Virus record (IMG/VR): IMGVR_UViG_3300042922_000533
Span: 1-38,107 of that record
Strand: one strand, 5' to 3'
DNA: 38,107 nucleotides
Origin: a virus
A program made the position numbers and the translations under genes. Positions 23,996 to 30,675 of the stretch are shown here, piece after piece. Under the pieces are notes generated by a model. The model did no database searches. It saw only the letters and a list, made by a program, of their open reading frames with translations, and was not told the origin of the DNA. Each line of letters begins with the position of its first letter. The first letter of the stretch is position 1.

Positions 23996-24024
23996 TTGAA
24001 AATATATATTAAATGTAATACTAT
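23996..24024 (+). promoter_or_regulatory. Forward promoter of the regulatory island
   Basis: TTGAAA (23996-24001), a 17-base spacer and TACTAT (24019-24024) precede the HTH gene at 24081. The 23886-24080 intergenic region holds only this promoter, the divergent one and their operators. Confidence 0.6.
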
Positions 24025-24080
24025 AAGAGTGACCACAATACTATTTAATATAAACACATTAAGAAAGGAGTTGACCACAA

Positions 24081-24293
24081 ATGAAAGTAAGAAATAATCT
24101 TAGGGTGCTTATGGCTCAACATTACCTCACAATCCAAGATGTTCACGAAAAAACTGGTTTAAGTCGGACAACTATTTCCAAATTGTACAATGAATCTTCC
24201 GCTAAAATTGGATTGGATACGATTGCCGCTTTGTGTAAATTGTTTAACTGTGAAGTAAACGAACTTCTTTATCTGGAGGATTCCGAATCATAA
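24081..24293 (+). CDS. XRE-family HTH regulator (plus side of the pair)
   Basis: The product is 70 aa from ATG 24081 with AAAGGAG. The HTH is LTIQDVHEKTGLSRTTISKL and the end is FDTI-like LDTIAALCKLFNCEVNELL. It shares the GLSRTTI recognition helix and the C-terminal pattern with the divergent regulator, so both may read the same operators. It is the first gene of a forward island inside a minus-strand operon. Confidence 0.85.
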   Translation: MKVRNNLRVLMAQHYLTIQDVHEKTGLSRTTISKLYNESSAKIGLDTIAALCKLFNCEVNELLYLEDSES

Positions 24294-24350
24294 TCTCACC
24301 GCCTTGTATTCATGTAATACAAATCATTTTAAAAAAAGGAGTGAACACAA

Positions 24351-24545
24351 ATGGCCCATATCCGTACAAACTGTAGGAATCTTTCTACTACTATTTCACT
24401 GGAAGAAACCTTGCTATCTAAAATTGAGGATTACCGCTTCACCAATCGAAAAGATAATCGTTCAGCTGCTATTGCTGATCTCATTGCCAAAGGATTAAAG
24501 TATGAAGCATTGGTTCAAAAAAAGAGGGAGAAGATGTTAGGCTAA
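24351..24545 (+). CDS. Ribbon-helix-helix-like small regulator
   Basis: The product is 64 aa from ATG 24351, behind AAAGGAGTG. The layout TTISLEETLLSKIEDYRFTN, then DNRSAAIADLIAKGLKYEAL is strand-helix-helix as in CopG/Arc proteins. It forms one unit with the HTH gene before it, and a terminator overlaps its 3' end. Likely a DNA-binding partner or autoregulator. Confidence 0.75.
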   Translation: MAHIRTNCRNLSTTISLEETLLSKIEDYRFTNRKDNRSAAIADLIAKGLKYEALVQKKREKMLG

Positions 24546-24568
24546 ACAGTCGAACATCTTCTTTTTTT
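24530..24568 (+). terminator. Intrinsic terminator after the RHH gene
   Basis: GAAGATGTT (24530-24538) pairs with AACATCTTC (24553-24561), nine perfect base pairs, followed by seven T. The stem includes the last codons of the gene. Confidence 0.9.
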
Positions 24569-24643
24569 CAACTCTTTCTTCGAACTGTGTACAAATTACT
24601 TTTGAGATTGTGAACCATTTGTCGAAAAAACACGAATACTTTT

Positions 24644-24680
24644 TGTATACATAACGTATACGCATAGTATACAATTATAT
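24644..24680 (+). promoter_or_regulatory. Triple GTATAC operator and promoter region
   Basis: The palindrome GTATAC occurs at 24645, 24656 and 24667, each exactly 11 bases apart, so all face one side of the helix. AT-rich sequence with a -10-like TTATAT follows (24675-24680). It should control the two-gene unit starting at 24709. The protein that binds is unknown; the RHH product just upstream is a candidate. Confidence 0.6.
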
Positions 24681-24708
24681 TAACAAATAAATTAATGAGG
24701 TGTTTTAA

Positions 24709-24906
24709 ATGGCTCAAACTTATCGAAAATCTAAAGTTGAAAAGTTACAACAGTACATTCAATCTCATTTAACAATCACTAAAGATTTATACGAAAAACA
24801 AAAGACTGATAAATCAATGAGTAACTATTTAGAAGGTCAAATTTCCGCTTTTGAAACTATGCTTGAAAAAATTGAAAAGGAATTTGATTTAAGGAGTGAT
24901 AAATAA
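24709..24906 (+). CDS. Small helical protein of the forward island (65 aa)
   Basis: ATG 24709 has GAGGTG upstream. The product is two charged helices (KVEKLQQYIQSHLTITKDLY and NYLEGQISAFETMLEKIEKE). It is coupled to the next gene by TAATG. No recognised family. The separate, operator-rich promoter in lysogeny-compatible orientation suggests an accessory (moron) gene. Confidence 0.75.
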   Translation: MAQTYRKSKVEKLQQYIQSHLTITKDLYEKQKTDKSMSNYLEGQISAFETMLEKIEKEFDLRSDK

Positions 24907-25079
24907 TGGAAATCATCACTTATTTTGCAAGACCTATTGAATGTACAGGTAAGGTTTATCAACTAGTATCTTTGTTAATTGATGGTACTCATATTTGGTA
25001 TCCTGAAACTGGTACACAAGAAGAAATTTATAAGTTATCACTTAACAAAAATCGGGAATTATCGAAGTCCTCTAACTGA
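24906..25079 (+). CDS. Small beta-rich protein of the forward island (57 aa)
   Basis: ATG 24906 overlaps the previous stop by one base and has AAGGAG nine bases upstream. The product (MEIITYFARPIECTGKVYQL start) is strand-rich in the middle with a polar tail. A terminator overlaps its stop codon. No family recognised. Confidence 0.7.
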   Translation: MEIITYFARPIECTGKVYQLVSLLIDGTHIWYPETGTQEEIYKLSLNKNRELSKSSN

Positions 25080-25094
25080 GGGCTTTCTTTTATT
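25065..25094 (+). terminator. Intrinsic terminator ending the forward island
   Basis: AAGTCCTC (25065-25072) pairs with GAGGGCTT (25078-25085) around TAACT with one G-U pair, then TCTTTTATT. It stops forward transcription before it meets the convergent gene at 25090. Confidence 0.75.
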
Positions 25095-25305
25095 CTTCGT
25101 ATTCAAACTCCGTTATGACTTTCGCATGTTCTTTGTCGATATTACCGTAGGTGAAATCATCGTTAATGTCATTCCAGGTAATATATTTTCCTGTTTCCTT
25201 ATCGACTCGGCAAACGAATAATTCTCCGCTTTTCTTTCTATACCAATATCGCAAAGGTATAGAATCTCTATTGATGATTTTTATAACGAATAGATTTTCT
25301 GCCAC
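25090..25305 (-). CDS. Hypothetical protein (71 aa)
   Basis: GTG 25305 has AAGGAG ten bases upstream. The product mixes strands and charged loops (NRDSIPLRYWYRKKSGELFV) with an acidic end. It follows thyX in the early operon and converges with the forward island. No family recognised. Confidence 0.7.
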   Translation of the reverse strand: MAENLFVIKIINRDSIPLRYWYRKKSGELFVCRVDKETGKYITWNDINDDFTYGNIDKEHAKVITEFEYEE

Positions 25306-25349
25306 TTTTCACAATCTCCTTTTTGTTCACATTTTGGTTCATTACTGAC

Positions 25350-26084
25350 TTAAAAAAACTTCTCTGTCCACGGTTCTACATACACCACTTCTTCTTTCAG
25401 TTTCTCCGCTAATTCTTGGATCTCCCATTGAGCATGAGTGCCTTCTCCACGTTTGGAGTAAAAGTCTAAAATACTTCGAAGGTTACCAGTCAAAACAAGG
25501 TTACAGGTAGTCGCGTTTGGGAGAATATAACGGGCATCCTCTGCAGGCACTCCTTTTGTTCGCAAGTAATCGTAAAAATCTTGAACTTCTCTCATATAAC
25601 TTCCAAAAGCTTCTTCTAAGGATAAATCTAATGCTACGTTTTCACCTTTGTTTACTGTTTCAGGAATAACATAATCAAACCCGCCACTCTTAGAATCGCT
25701 TTCAAGCTTCACATAGCGTTGTGATTGAACGCTATAAGAGAAGTGCCTATGTCTGGTCAATTGTGCTAAAAGAGAGCGTGACACCCCTTCTATGGAGAAG
25801 GTGAAGGTTAGATGTTCAGTGGTACTTAAATGTCCACTTCGCATAATGTGACGAATTAAACGGTCTGCTTCTGTTCCTTCTTCCCCATCGGTAGCAGCAC
25901 GGCCAAAATATTTATTGCCTTCCGCTTCGATGATCTCACTCGGATTTAAATGACTGTAGCAAGTTCGGATAGCTGTTAGAGCGACCATTTGACCATCTGT
26001 GTTCCTTGGGTCTAATAAACGAGCAGGAATCCCTCCTACAAAATTATCCGATAGTTGAGTGTGAGCTAATAATATTACTTTCAT
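25350..26084 (-). CDS. thyX: Flavin-dependent thymidylate synthase
   Basis: The product is 244 aa from ATG 26084 with TTAGGAGG. The ThyX signature RHRxxSxxxxSxR is present as RHRHFSYSVQSQR. FAD/dUMP-site blocks include HLSTTEHLTFTFSIEGVSRS and DARYILPNATTCNLVLTGN. It makes dTMP from dUMP using methylene-THF and NADPH, fed by the phage dUTPase. Many hosts use ThyA, so the phage enzyme could bypass host control of dTMP supply. Confidence 0.96.
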   Translation of the reverse strand: MKVILLAHTQLSDNFVGGIPARLLDPRNTDGQMVALTAIRTCYSHLNPSEIIEAEGNKYFGRAATDGEEGTEADRLIRHIMRSGHLSTTEHLTFTFSIEGVSRSLLAQLTRHRHFSYSVQSQRYVKLESDSKSGGFDYVIPETVNKGENVALDLSLEEAFGSYMREVQDFYDYLRTKGVPAEDARYILPNATTCNLVLTGNLRSILDFYSKRGEGTHAQWEIQELAEKLKEEVVYVEPWTEKFF

Positions 26085-26286
26085 TCTCGTAACCTCCTAA
26101 ATTGGCAATTAAATATTCTTCTAACTTGTCCACTATCATAAAACCTCTTGCGTCTGGTAAACCAAACCGCAAATACTTATTCAATGTCACTTTGCTGATG
26201 TTTAAGTATTGGCACATTTCCCTTTTCTCCGAATGAGTAGTTAACATAATTGTGTAAAAATACTCTTTAAAATGTTCTGCTGTCAT
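26044..26286 (-). CDS. HTH-like small protein overlapping thyX start
   Basis: About 80 aa from ATG 26286; a TTG at 26319 is an alternative, and neither has a strong ribosome site. The block KREMCQYLNISKVTLNKYLR reads as a helix-turn-helix. The 3' end overlaps thyX by 41 bases. Possibly a regulator or DNA-binding accessory. Confidence 0.65.
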   Translation of the reverse strand: MTAEHFKEYFYTIMLTTHSEKREMCQYLNISKVTLNKYLRFGLPDARGFMIVDKLEEYLIANLGGYENESNIISSHSTIG

Positions 26287-26498
26287 TTCTTTTCTGTCCG
26301 CATATTCGCTATCCAGCAACTTGTAGCCGTTCCTTGTCTGGAGGTGTATTTGCTTTTCATGTAGTTATAAGAGCCTCGTTCGGTTCCTGTGGACTTGATT
26401 TCGGTAATTGGATATTCAACTTCCCAACCTCTTTTAAGTAAGTCGGAAACGGCTAATTCAGCTTCGTGTTTATACTTTCTGTGAATGGTGGTTATCAA
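26283..26498 (-). CDS. Hypothetical protein (71 aa)
   Basis: TTG 26498 lies eight bases after GAGGGA. The product opens LITTIHRKYKHEAELAVSDL (initiator read as Met) and ends in a W-I-x-N-M-R motif; this small alpha/beta form is common in Bacillus phage early regions. No function known. Confidence 0.65.
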   Translation of the reverse strand: MITTIHRKYKHEAELAVSDLLKRGWEVEYPITEIKSTGTERGSYNYMKSKYTSRQGTATSCWIANMRTEKK

Positions 26499-26522
26499 GG
26501 CTTATCCCTCAAATGGTTTTAT

Positions 26523-26548
26523 AAAGGAAGGGGTTTTCTCCCCTCCTT
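26523..26548 (-). terminator. GC-rich hairpin after the Sak gene
   Basis: AAGGAAGGGG (26524-26533) and CCCCTCCTT (26540-26548) form a stable stem with one bulge. The minus-strand tail is TTTATAAAA, so it is a weak or partial terminator at best. Confidence 0.4.
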
Positions 26549-26552
26549 CTGG

Positions 26553-27152
26553 TTAAGCTCCTCGTTTCTCCTGCTTCGCTAATTCCTTTTTAGCTGACTT
26601 AATCCATCCGGTTACCTTTACAATTAGCTCTTTCGCATCTTTCGAAGTTAATTGGGTTACATCCTCAATCCCCATGGCTTGATAAGCTTCTAAATCGGTT
26701 TTACCTCGTAGGTGCGCAAATTCGAGAACCTTCGTCTTTAGTTCGCCTAATTCTTGAGCACTTAACAATGTAGGCTCTGTTGGTAAATCCTCGCCAGCGT
26801 AGATGTATAATCCTAATCCGTGTAAAGCAATCGATTTTACTAAGCAACGTTGGATGGATGTATTAATTTCAAAGGCATTAGGTTGTGCAATAGGTTTATT
26901 TTGATTGTTTAACACTGGATGAATCTGACTCAATGTTATGCCATTTACCGTTACGGCCACTTCTACAAAATAACCGCATTCTGTTTTCAAAAACGGCATT
27001 CCGTCAAAGCGAATCACTTCCCATGTAGCATCCGGGTGACTTTTGCGAAGTTGATCCACCGCCCAAGCCCATGATAAGTAGCTGAATTTACCTTTCTTTT
27101 CAGTGTGTTCAGACACATCAATTTTTGATAACTCTGTATAATAATTAGTCAT
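26553..27152 (-). CDS. Sak-type single-strand annealing protein (DUF1071)
   Basis: The product is 199 aa. The signature is FSYLSWAWAVDQLRKSHPDA, then PFLKTECGYFVEVAVTVNG and NTSIQRCLVKSIALHGLGLY followed by IYAGEDLP, the DUF1071/Sak pattern of RAD52-like annealing proteins. The C-terminal third is a Lys-rich helical tail. It pairs complementary single strands during phage recombination and works with SSB. Gp157 lies just upstream, as in many Bacillota phages. Confidence 0.85.
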   Translation of the reverse strand: MTNYYTELSKIDVSEHTEKKGKFSYLSWAWAVDQLRKSHPDATWEVIRFDGMPFLKTECGYFVEVAVTVNGITLSQIHPVLNNQNKPIAQPNAFEINTSIQRCLVKSIALHGLGLYIYAGEDLPTEPTLLSAQELGELKTKVLEFAHLRGKTDLEAYQAMGIEDVTQLTSKDAKELIVKVTGWIKSAKKELAKQEKRGA

Positions 27153-27282
27153 ACATATTCACGTCCTCAATTTTTAAGTTGGCTTCCGTTTCCAGCAACA
27201 TATAATACTCATAGTGAGAGATTTCTTTATAATGATTTTCAACTGCTACATGAGGTCTGTTATTAATAAAATAAATGGTCAC
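27145..27282 (-). CDS. Small protein (45 aa) between Gp157 and Sak genes
   Basis: GTG 27282 overlaps the Gp157 stop (GTGA) and has GAGG upstream; the 3' end overlaps the Sak start by eight bases. The product opens with MTIYFINNRPHVAVEN. The neat junctions support it. Function unknown. Confidence 0.65.
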   Translation of the reverse strand: MTIYFINNRPHVAVENHYKEISHYEYYMLLETEANLKIEDVNMYD

Positions 27283-27758
27283 TTTATCCTCACACTCCTA
27301 CCTTGAACCATTTCGGCCCCGTAGATTTCTTCTCCATTTTTAAGAGCTGTTAAAATGCCCTTCTTATCAATTTTTGGAGCTTGTGCTATCATGTAAGTAG
27401 ATGGGATTAAACTTTCATCTAAAATGCTCACAGATGGAGGATTGTTCTGGATTGATACGGTTACGGTAGGACGTTTCACTTTATCTAATCCAGCAACCTC
27501 CATTTGATTTTGTAAGTATTCTTTGACGCTCGAAATGCGATTTTCAATAGTTCTTCTACGATCTGCTAATCGTTGTTCTTCATCCTTTATGGCTTTTGCA
27601 TCGGCTTCTAGGCAACGGATTAATTTCGCCATGTTTTCTGCCTTATCCTCAATCGCATCTTCCAAAGACGATAAAGTATCCTGAAAGACTTCTTCTTCCA
27701 TACTTTCAGCTAATTCCAATAGTTGAGCGTAATTGGTTGTAAGGTCGTATAATTTCAA
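27279..27758 (-). CDS. Siphovirus Gp157 family protein
   Basis: The product is 159 aa from TTG 27758, seven bases after GGGGG. A long coiled coil spans residues 20-100 (EVFQDTLSSLEDAIEDKAEN). The C-terminal part has VSIQNNPPSVSILDESLIPS and the final EMVQGRSVRIK, the typical Gp157 end. The family accompanies phage recombination modules. A link with phage resistance was proposed in Streptococcus thermophilus, but no mechanism is established. Confidence 0.9.
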   Translation of the reverse strand: MKLYDLTTNYAQLLELAESMEEEVFQDTLSSLEDAIEDKAENMAKLIRCLEADAKAIKDEEQRLADRRRTIENRISSVKEYLQNQMEVAGLDKVKRPTVTVSIQNNPPSVSILDESLIPSTYMIAQAPKIDKKGILTALKNGEEIYGAEMVQGRSVRIK

Positions 27759-27770
27759 TTCAATTCCCCC

Positions 27771-28112
27771 TTATGCAATCGTAAATTCGAAACCATATTC
27801 CTCTTGCAGCACTTTTTCTAAATCTTGGTCTGCAAAAACTTTTAATTGTTGCTGATCCAGCACCACTCCCATTCCTCTTACTTCCAAAAAGGAGAAATCG
27901 CATTTATCAACGAGGTATTGGGTTAAGTGTTCCTTTAAAATAGTTTCATGAAAGTTTTCTTTGTCGATGACAATCTCGTCACCTTCTAAAATTCCGAAGT
28001 CATAATAATCTGTTCCGCTATGTTCTGGCTGGGCAACGACATTTTCTAATCCTTGTTTGATGTACCCGAATTGGTTTAGTTGAGTTACCATTGGATGCTC
28101 AAGCTGTGACAT
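27771..28112 (-). CDS. YqaI-like phage protein
   Basis: The product is 113 aa from ATG 28112, behind GGAGGTGAAG (a GTG nine bases earlier is on the ribosome site). The start LEHPMVTQLNQFGYIKQG and the acidic block YYDFGILEGDEIVID resemble YqaI of the B. subtilis skin element. Its role is unknown in that element too. Confidence 0.72.
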   Translation of the reverse strand: MSQLEHPMVTQLNQFGYIKQGLENVVAQPEHSGTDYYDFGILEGDEIVIDKENFHETILKEHLTQYLVDKCDFSFLEVRGMGVVLDQQQLKVFADQDLEKVLQEEYGFEFTIA

Positions 28113-28437
28113 ATTCTTCACCTCCAGTTAGGTCAATATCTTCTTCCAGATACTCAAGTTGTTTTTTTAAATCCGCTTTTGCTTGTTCTCTAAATTGAGG
28201 ATAGTTTTTTATTTGTTCGGGTCTTAGAATGGCGAACACCTTAAAACCTTTAAATTGAACATAGATTTCATATGGAAAGTCAGCACTTTCACGACTTGCA
28301 ATTTGTAAATTTGGTTCATCCGCTAATTTAGCTTCGTTTACTTGAAACTCGTGTTTCCCGTGAATAAAACCATAAACACCTTCTTCTTTTAATTCATTGA
28401 ACAAGTTTGCAATTAGTTGCATTTTTTCAATGTTCAT
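28099..28437 (-). CDS. Hypothetical protein (112 aa)
   Basis: I chose ATG 28437, which has AAGGAGG; the longer frame to 28497 overlaps the zinc-ribbon gene. Residues 1-90 look alpha/beta (MQLIANLFNELKEEGVYGF, then YEIYVQFKGFKVFAILRPEQ), and the C-terminus is an acidic coil. No family recognised. Confidence 0.7.
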   Translation of the reverse strand: MNIEKMQLIANLFNELKEEGVYGFIHGKHEFQVNEAKLADEPNLQIASRESADFPYEIYVQFKGFKVFAILRPEQIKNYPQFREQAKADLKKQLEYLEEDIDLTGGEEYVTA

Positions 28438-28474
28438 TTGTTCTTCCTCCTTCAAATTTTCTTCGAACTGCGCA

Positions 28475-28792
28475 TCAACGATTTGTATATTGCTCAACCA
28501 TCGCCTTATGAAAACAAGGTCTACAAACTGTAGTTTCTTTTATATTTTCAGGGTAAGGAAAAATCCTACCTTTATAGACAATATCCCTTGTTTCTTCTCC
28601 ACACTTTTCACATTTTACATGCTCAATTTTCCCACTACTGTAAGAAGGGTAGAACTCAACGAATACTTCAAACTCTTCTCCACAATTCTCACATTCGTGG
28701 TCAAATTTATTGTCATCAGGTAAGTCAACCGTTCCATCTGACATATCGTTTTCATGTTTACAATAAGGACATTCAACTGTATCATCAAACAT
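28475..28792 (-). CDS. Multi-zinc-ribbon protein (105 aa)
   Basis: ATG 28792 has GGAGGTAT upstream. Four C-x2-C pairs are visible: CPYC, CENC, CEKC and CRPC, enough for two zinc ribbons. Charged strands separate them. Possible nucleic-acid or protein adaptor. No named family. Confidence 0.78.
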   Translation of the reverse strand: MFDDTVECPYCKHENDMSDGTVDLPDDNKFDHECENCGEEFEVFVEFYPSYSSGKIEHVKCEKCGEETRDIVYKGRIFPYPENIKETTVCRPCFHKAMVEQYTNR

Positions 28793-28826
28793 TTTTTATA
28801 CCTCCTTTTTTGTCACATTTTGGTTC

Positions 28827-28934
28827 CTATGCGCCTTTGCGCTCATTTGATTTTTGTGAAAGAATCTTATTTAGATACTGGAACACCTTTTTTTCGGTTT
28901 CTGCTGATGGTTTGTTTATGATCGTAACTTTCAT
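28827..28934 (-). CDS. Small basic protein (35 aa)
   Basis: ATG 28934 has a perfect AGGAGG seven bases upstream. The product starts MKVTIINKPSAETEKKVFQY, a short strand-helix form seen in several Bacillales phages. Function unknown. Confidence 0.68.
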   Translation of the reverse strand: MKVTIINKPSAETEKKVFQYLNKILSQKSNERKGA

Positions 28935-28944
28935 GATTTTCCTC

Positions 28945-29358
28945 CTAGAATATTTTCTTTTCTTCAAAATCTAATATGATTTCTTTTTGTTCTTCGGTTA
29001 TAAATCCCAATTCAACATATTTATCTGCACGTTGTTTAATAAACTCCATATAAGCAACTGTCATCCTTGCGAATGAATCTGGAAGAGTTATTAAGTGTTC
29101 GTATATCACTTTGTTTCTTTTTCTTAGATATTCTTTATTCGATTCGATTCCATCTTCAGGAGCATAAAAATGACAATCTTCACATAGGGTAATTAGGTTT
29201 TTTAGGGTTGATTTCCCTCCAAACGTAAGGGCTAGCATGTGATGAACTTCTAAGTTTTCTTCACTTCCACATATCCGACACATGCAGCCATCACGTTCTA
29301 TTACCTTTGCCCTCAACTTGTTCCCTTTTCTTCTCTCTTCTAAGGTTAAAGTACTCAT
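28945..29358 (-). CDS. HNH endonuclease
   Basis: The product is 137 aa. The core is KVIERDGCMCRICGSEENLE, VHHMLALTFGGKST, then LITLCEDCHFYAP, a standard HNH with two C-x2-C pairs. A C-terminal helical arm follows. It is the third gene after the Cro-like regulator, so it is expressed very early. It may nick host or competing DNA. Confidence 0.85.
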   Translation of the reverse strand: MSTLTLEERRKGNKLRAKVIERDGCMCRICGSEENLEVHHMLALTFGGKSTLKNLITLCEDCHFYAPEDGIESNKEYLRKRNKVIYEHLITLPDSFARMTVAYMEFIKQRADKYVELGFITEEQKEIILDFEEKKIF

Positions 29359-29360
29359 GA

Positions 29361-29552
29361 TTACGAAACCTTTCCTTGTTGTTCGATCCAGTTGAAAAAT
29401 GCGTCACGATTGACACGCTTTAATTTTCCGATGCGAACCACTGGAAAGCCTTCTTGATCCATTAATTCATAAGCAATTCGTTTGCCAATTCCTAAAATCT
29501 CCATTATGTCTTTCACATTTAATACTAACGGGTAATCTTCTTTACGTTTCAC
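29361..29552 (-). CDS. xis: Excisionase-like MerR/HTH_17 protein
   Basis: The product is 63 aa from GTG 29552, eight bases after AGGAGG. The wing-helix pattern VLNVKDIMEILGIGKRIAYE, then FPVVRIGKLKRVNRDAFFNW is the HTH_17 type found in excisionases. The place in the immunity/integration region supports Xis, though a general early DNA-binding role is possible. Confidence 0.75.
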   Translation of the reverse strand: MKRKEDYPLVLNVKDIMEILGIGKRIAYELMDQEGFPVVRIGKLKRVNRDAFFNWIEQQGKVS

Positions 29553-29567
29553 CGGTTCTTCCTCCTT

Positions 29568-29585
29568 GTTTCCCTATAGGTACAC
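29568..29585. promoter_or_regulatory. CI-type operator, variant copy
   Basis: GTTTCCCTATAGGTACAC matches the 18-bp immunity operator in its left arm and GG core but not in the last half. It lies between the Xis-like and Cro-like genes. Confidence 0.45.
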
Positions 29586-29587
29586 TT

Positions 29588-29776
29588 TTAATCGAAAAAA
29601 ATTTCGTTTACTGCTGTTCGTAGTGCCCTTGCGATTCTGATTTTTAAAGCTGCATTAATGGGTCTCTTATCGTTTTCGAGTGCGCTCAAGTACGAAACGC
29701 TGATTTTTAACTTCTTTGCCAAGTCCGCTTGGGTGAGTTCTAGCTCTAATCGTCGTTCTTGTATTCGGTTTGGCAA
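29588..29776 (-). CDS. Cro-like XRE regulator
   Basis: The product is 62 aa from TTG 29776, behind AAGGAGGTG. It is a bare XRE domain (RRLELELTQADLAKKLKISV, SYLSALENDKRPIN). As the first gene of the early operon and divergent from the CI-like gene, it takes the Cro position and should repress the lysogenic promoter. Confidence 0.85.
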   Translation of the reverse strand: MPNRIQERRLELELTQADLAKKLKISVSYLSALENDKRPINAALKIRIARALRTAVNEIFFD

Positions 29777-29794
29777 TTTTTCACCTCCTTTTTA

Positions 29795-29925
29795 GTTTCC
29801 CTTTCGGTCAACTACTGTAACCTTAATATATCCTAAGTTTCCCCAAAGGTCAACTAATATCTTTTAGTTTTTTTAATTATTTTTCAGTTGTATAATATAG
29901 AGTGAATGTTTCCTGAATGGGAAAC
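29795..29925. promoter_or_regulatory. Immunity switch: early promoter, repressor promoter and three operators
   Basis: The early minus-strand promoter is TTGACC (29853-29848), a 17-base spacer, TATATT (29830-29825). An operator GTTTCCCCAAAGGTCAAC (29837-29854) covers its -35 box. A second, GTTTCCCTTTCGGTCAAC (29795-29812), lies just downstream. A third, the near-palindrome GTTTCCTGAATGGGAAAC (29908-29925), follows the forward -10 TATAAT (29891-29896) and could give autoregulation of the repressor. Confidence 0.8.
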
Positions 29926-29948
29926 ATATTTTGTGGGTGGTGTAAACT

Positions 29949-30290
29949 GTGAAAGACATAGGACGAAGAATAAGAGAAATTAGAGAAGAGAAAAAAATGA
30001 CACAAGAAGATTTAGGAGAAAAGTTAGGAGGTAGATCGAAAAGTTATATATCTAAATGGGAAAGAGGAGTCAAACCGATTAACCTAGAGAATCTACAGAA
30101 AATTGCAGTAGCACTCGAAGTAGATGTAACCGAACTATTTCCAGATAAAGAAAGAATAATTAATCCCTTTACAGGTGATGACGATTGGTTTTTTGTTTTG
30201 AATGAATTAAAGGAAAAAGGATTTACTCCAAGTGAGGTCTATTTAAAGATGGCACAAGAGGCAATTAAAAAAGATAAGAAAAGTGAGTAA
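29949..30290 (+). CDS. CI-like lysogeny repressor
   Basis: The product is 113 aa from GTG 29949, behind GGGTGGTG. The XRE HTH is RIREIREEKKMTQEDLGEKL, then SYISKWERGVKPINLENLQK. The remaining 40 residues are a short helical tail. It lacks a peptidase domain, so it cannot cleave itself as lambda CI does, and induction must use another route. It is divergent from the Cro-like gene across the operators. Confidence 0.87.
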   Translation: MKDIGRRIREIREEKKMTQEDLGEKLGGRSKSYISKWERGVKPINLENLQKIAVALEVDVTELFPDKERIINPFTGDDDWFFVLNELKEKGFTPSEVYLKMAQEAIKKDKKSE

Positions 30291-30319
30291 AAAATACTAA
30301 AAAGACACAAAAGCGTAAC

Positions 30320-30348
30320 ATTCGACAAAATTAGAACCTATTTGTCGA
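30320..30348. repeat. Inverted repeat in the repressor-integrase gap
   Basis: TTCGACAAA (30320-30328) and TTTGTCGAA (30340-30348) are perfect 9-base arms around 11 bases. There is no T tract, so it is more like a protein site than a terminator. TTTGTCGAA also occurs near 24618. Confidence 0.45.
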
Positions 30349-30369
30349 AATTGTGCAATAAGAAAAAGG

Positions 30370-30424
30370 GTTTCCCTCATGGTCAATTAGTTATATAATT
30401 GAATCAATATAAGAACGGTTGTTC
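30370..30424 (+). promoter_or_regulatory. Integrase-region promoter with CI-type operator and LexA-like box
   Basis: A fourth operator, GTTTCCCTCATGGTCAAT (30370-30387), covers the -35 position of a TATAAT (30394-30399). Then GAACGGTTGTTC (30413-30424) fits the Gram-positive LexA (DinR) GAAC-N4-GTTC core, near the expected transcript start. The region 30291-30462 has no other feature. Confidence 0.55.
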
Positions 30425-30462
30425 GTACTTTTGTTCTTAAATACATGAGAGAAGGCGCGCAT

Positions 30463-30675
30463 GTGAGGAAAATATTGAAGGTAGACGAGTTACCCGAAGG
30501 CTTCTTTTATTTTACAGATTCGCACATTGTCCAAGGCATCGGAAAAATAAAAGAAAAGGAGCAAGAAAATGAAAGGGTACATTCGAAAAAGAGGAACGAA
30601 ATGGGCTTATACAGTAGACATTGGGAAAGATCCACGAACAGGAAAGAGGAAACAAAAGTCTCAATCAGGTTTTAA
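30463..30675 (+). CDS. Possible small protein upstream of integrase
   Basis: GTG 30463 has GAAGG seven bases upstream; an ATG at 30445 lacks one. The first 35 residues (KILKVDELPEGFFYFTDSHI) look like a protein, but the last third overlaps the integrase start by 107 bases in another frame. It may be real, or a leader for the integrase. Confidence 0.4.
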   Translation: MRKILKVDELPEGFFYFTDSHIVQGIGKIKEKEQENERVHSKKRNEMGLYSRHWERSTNRKEETKVSIRF

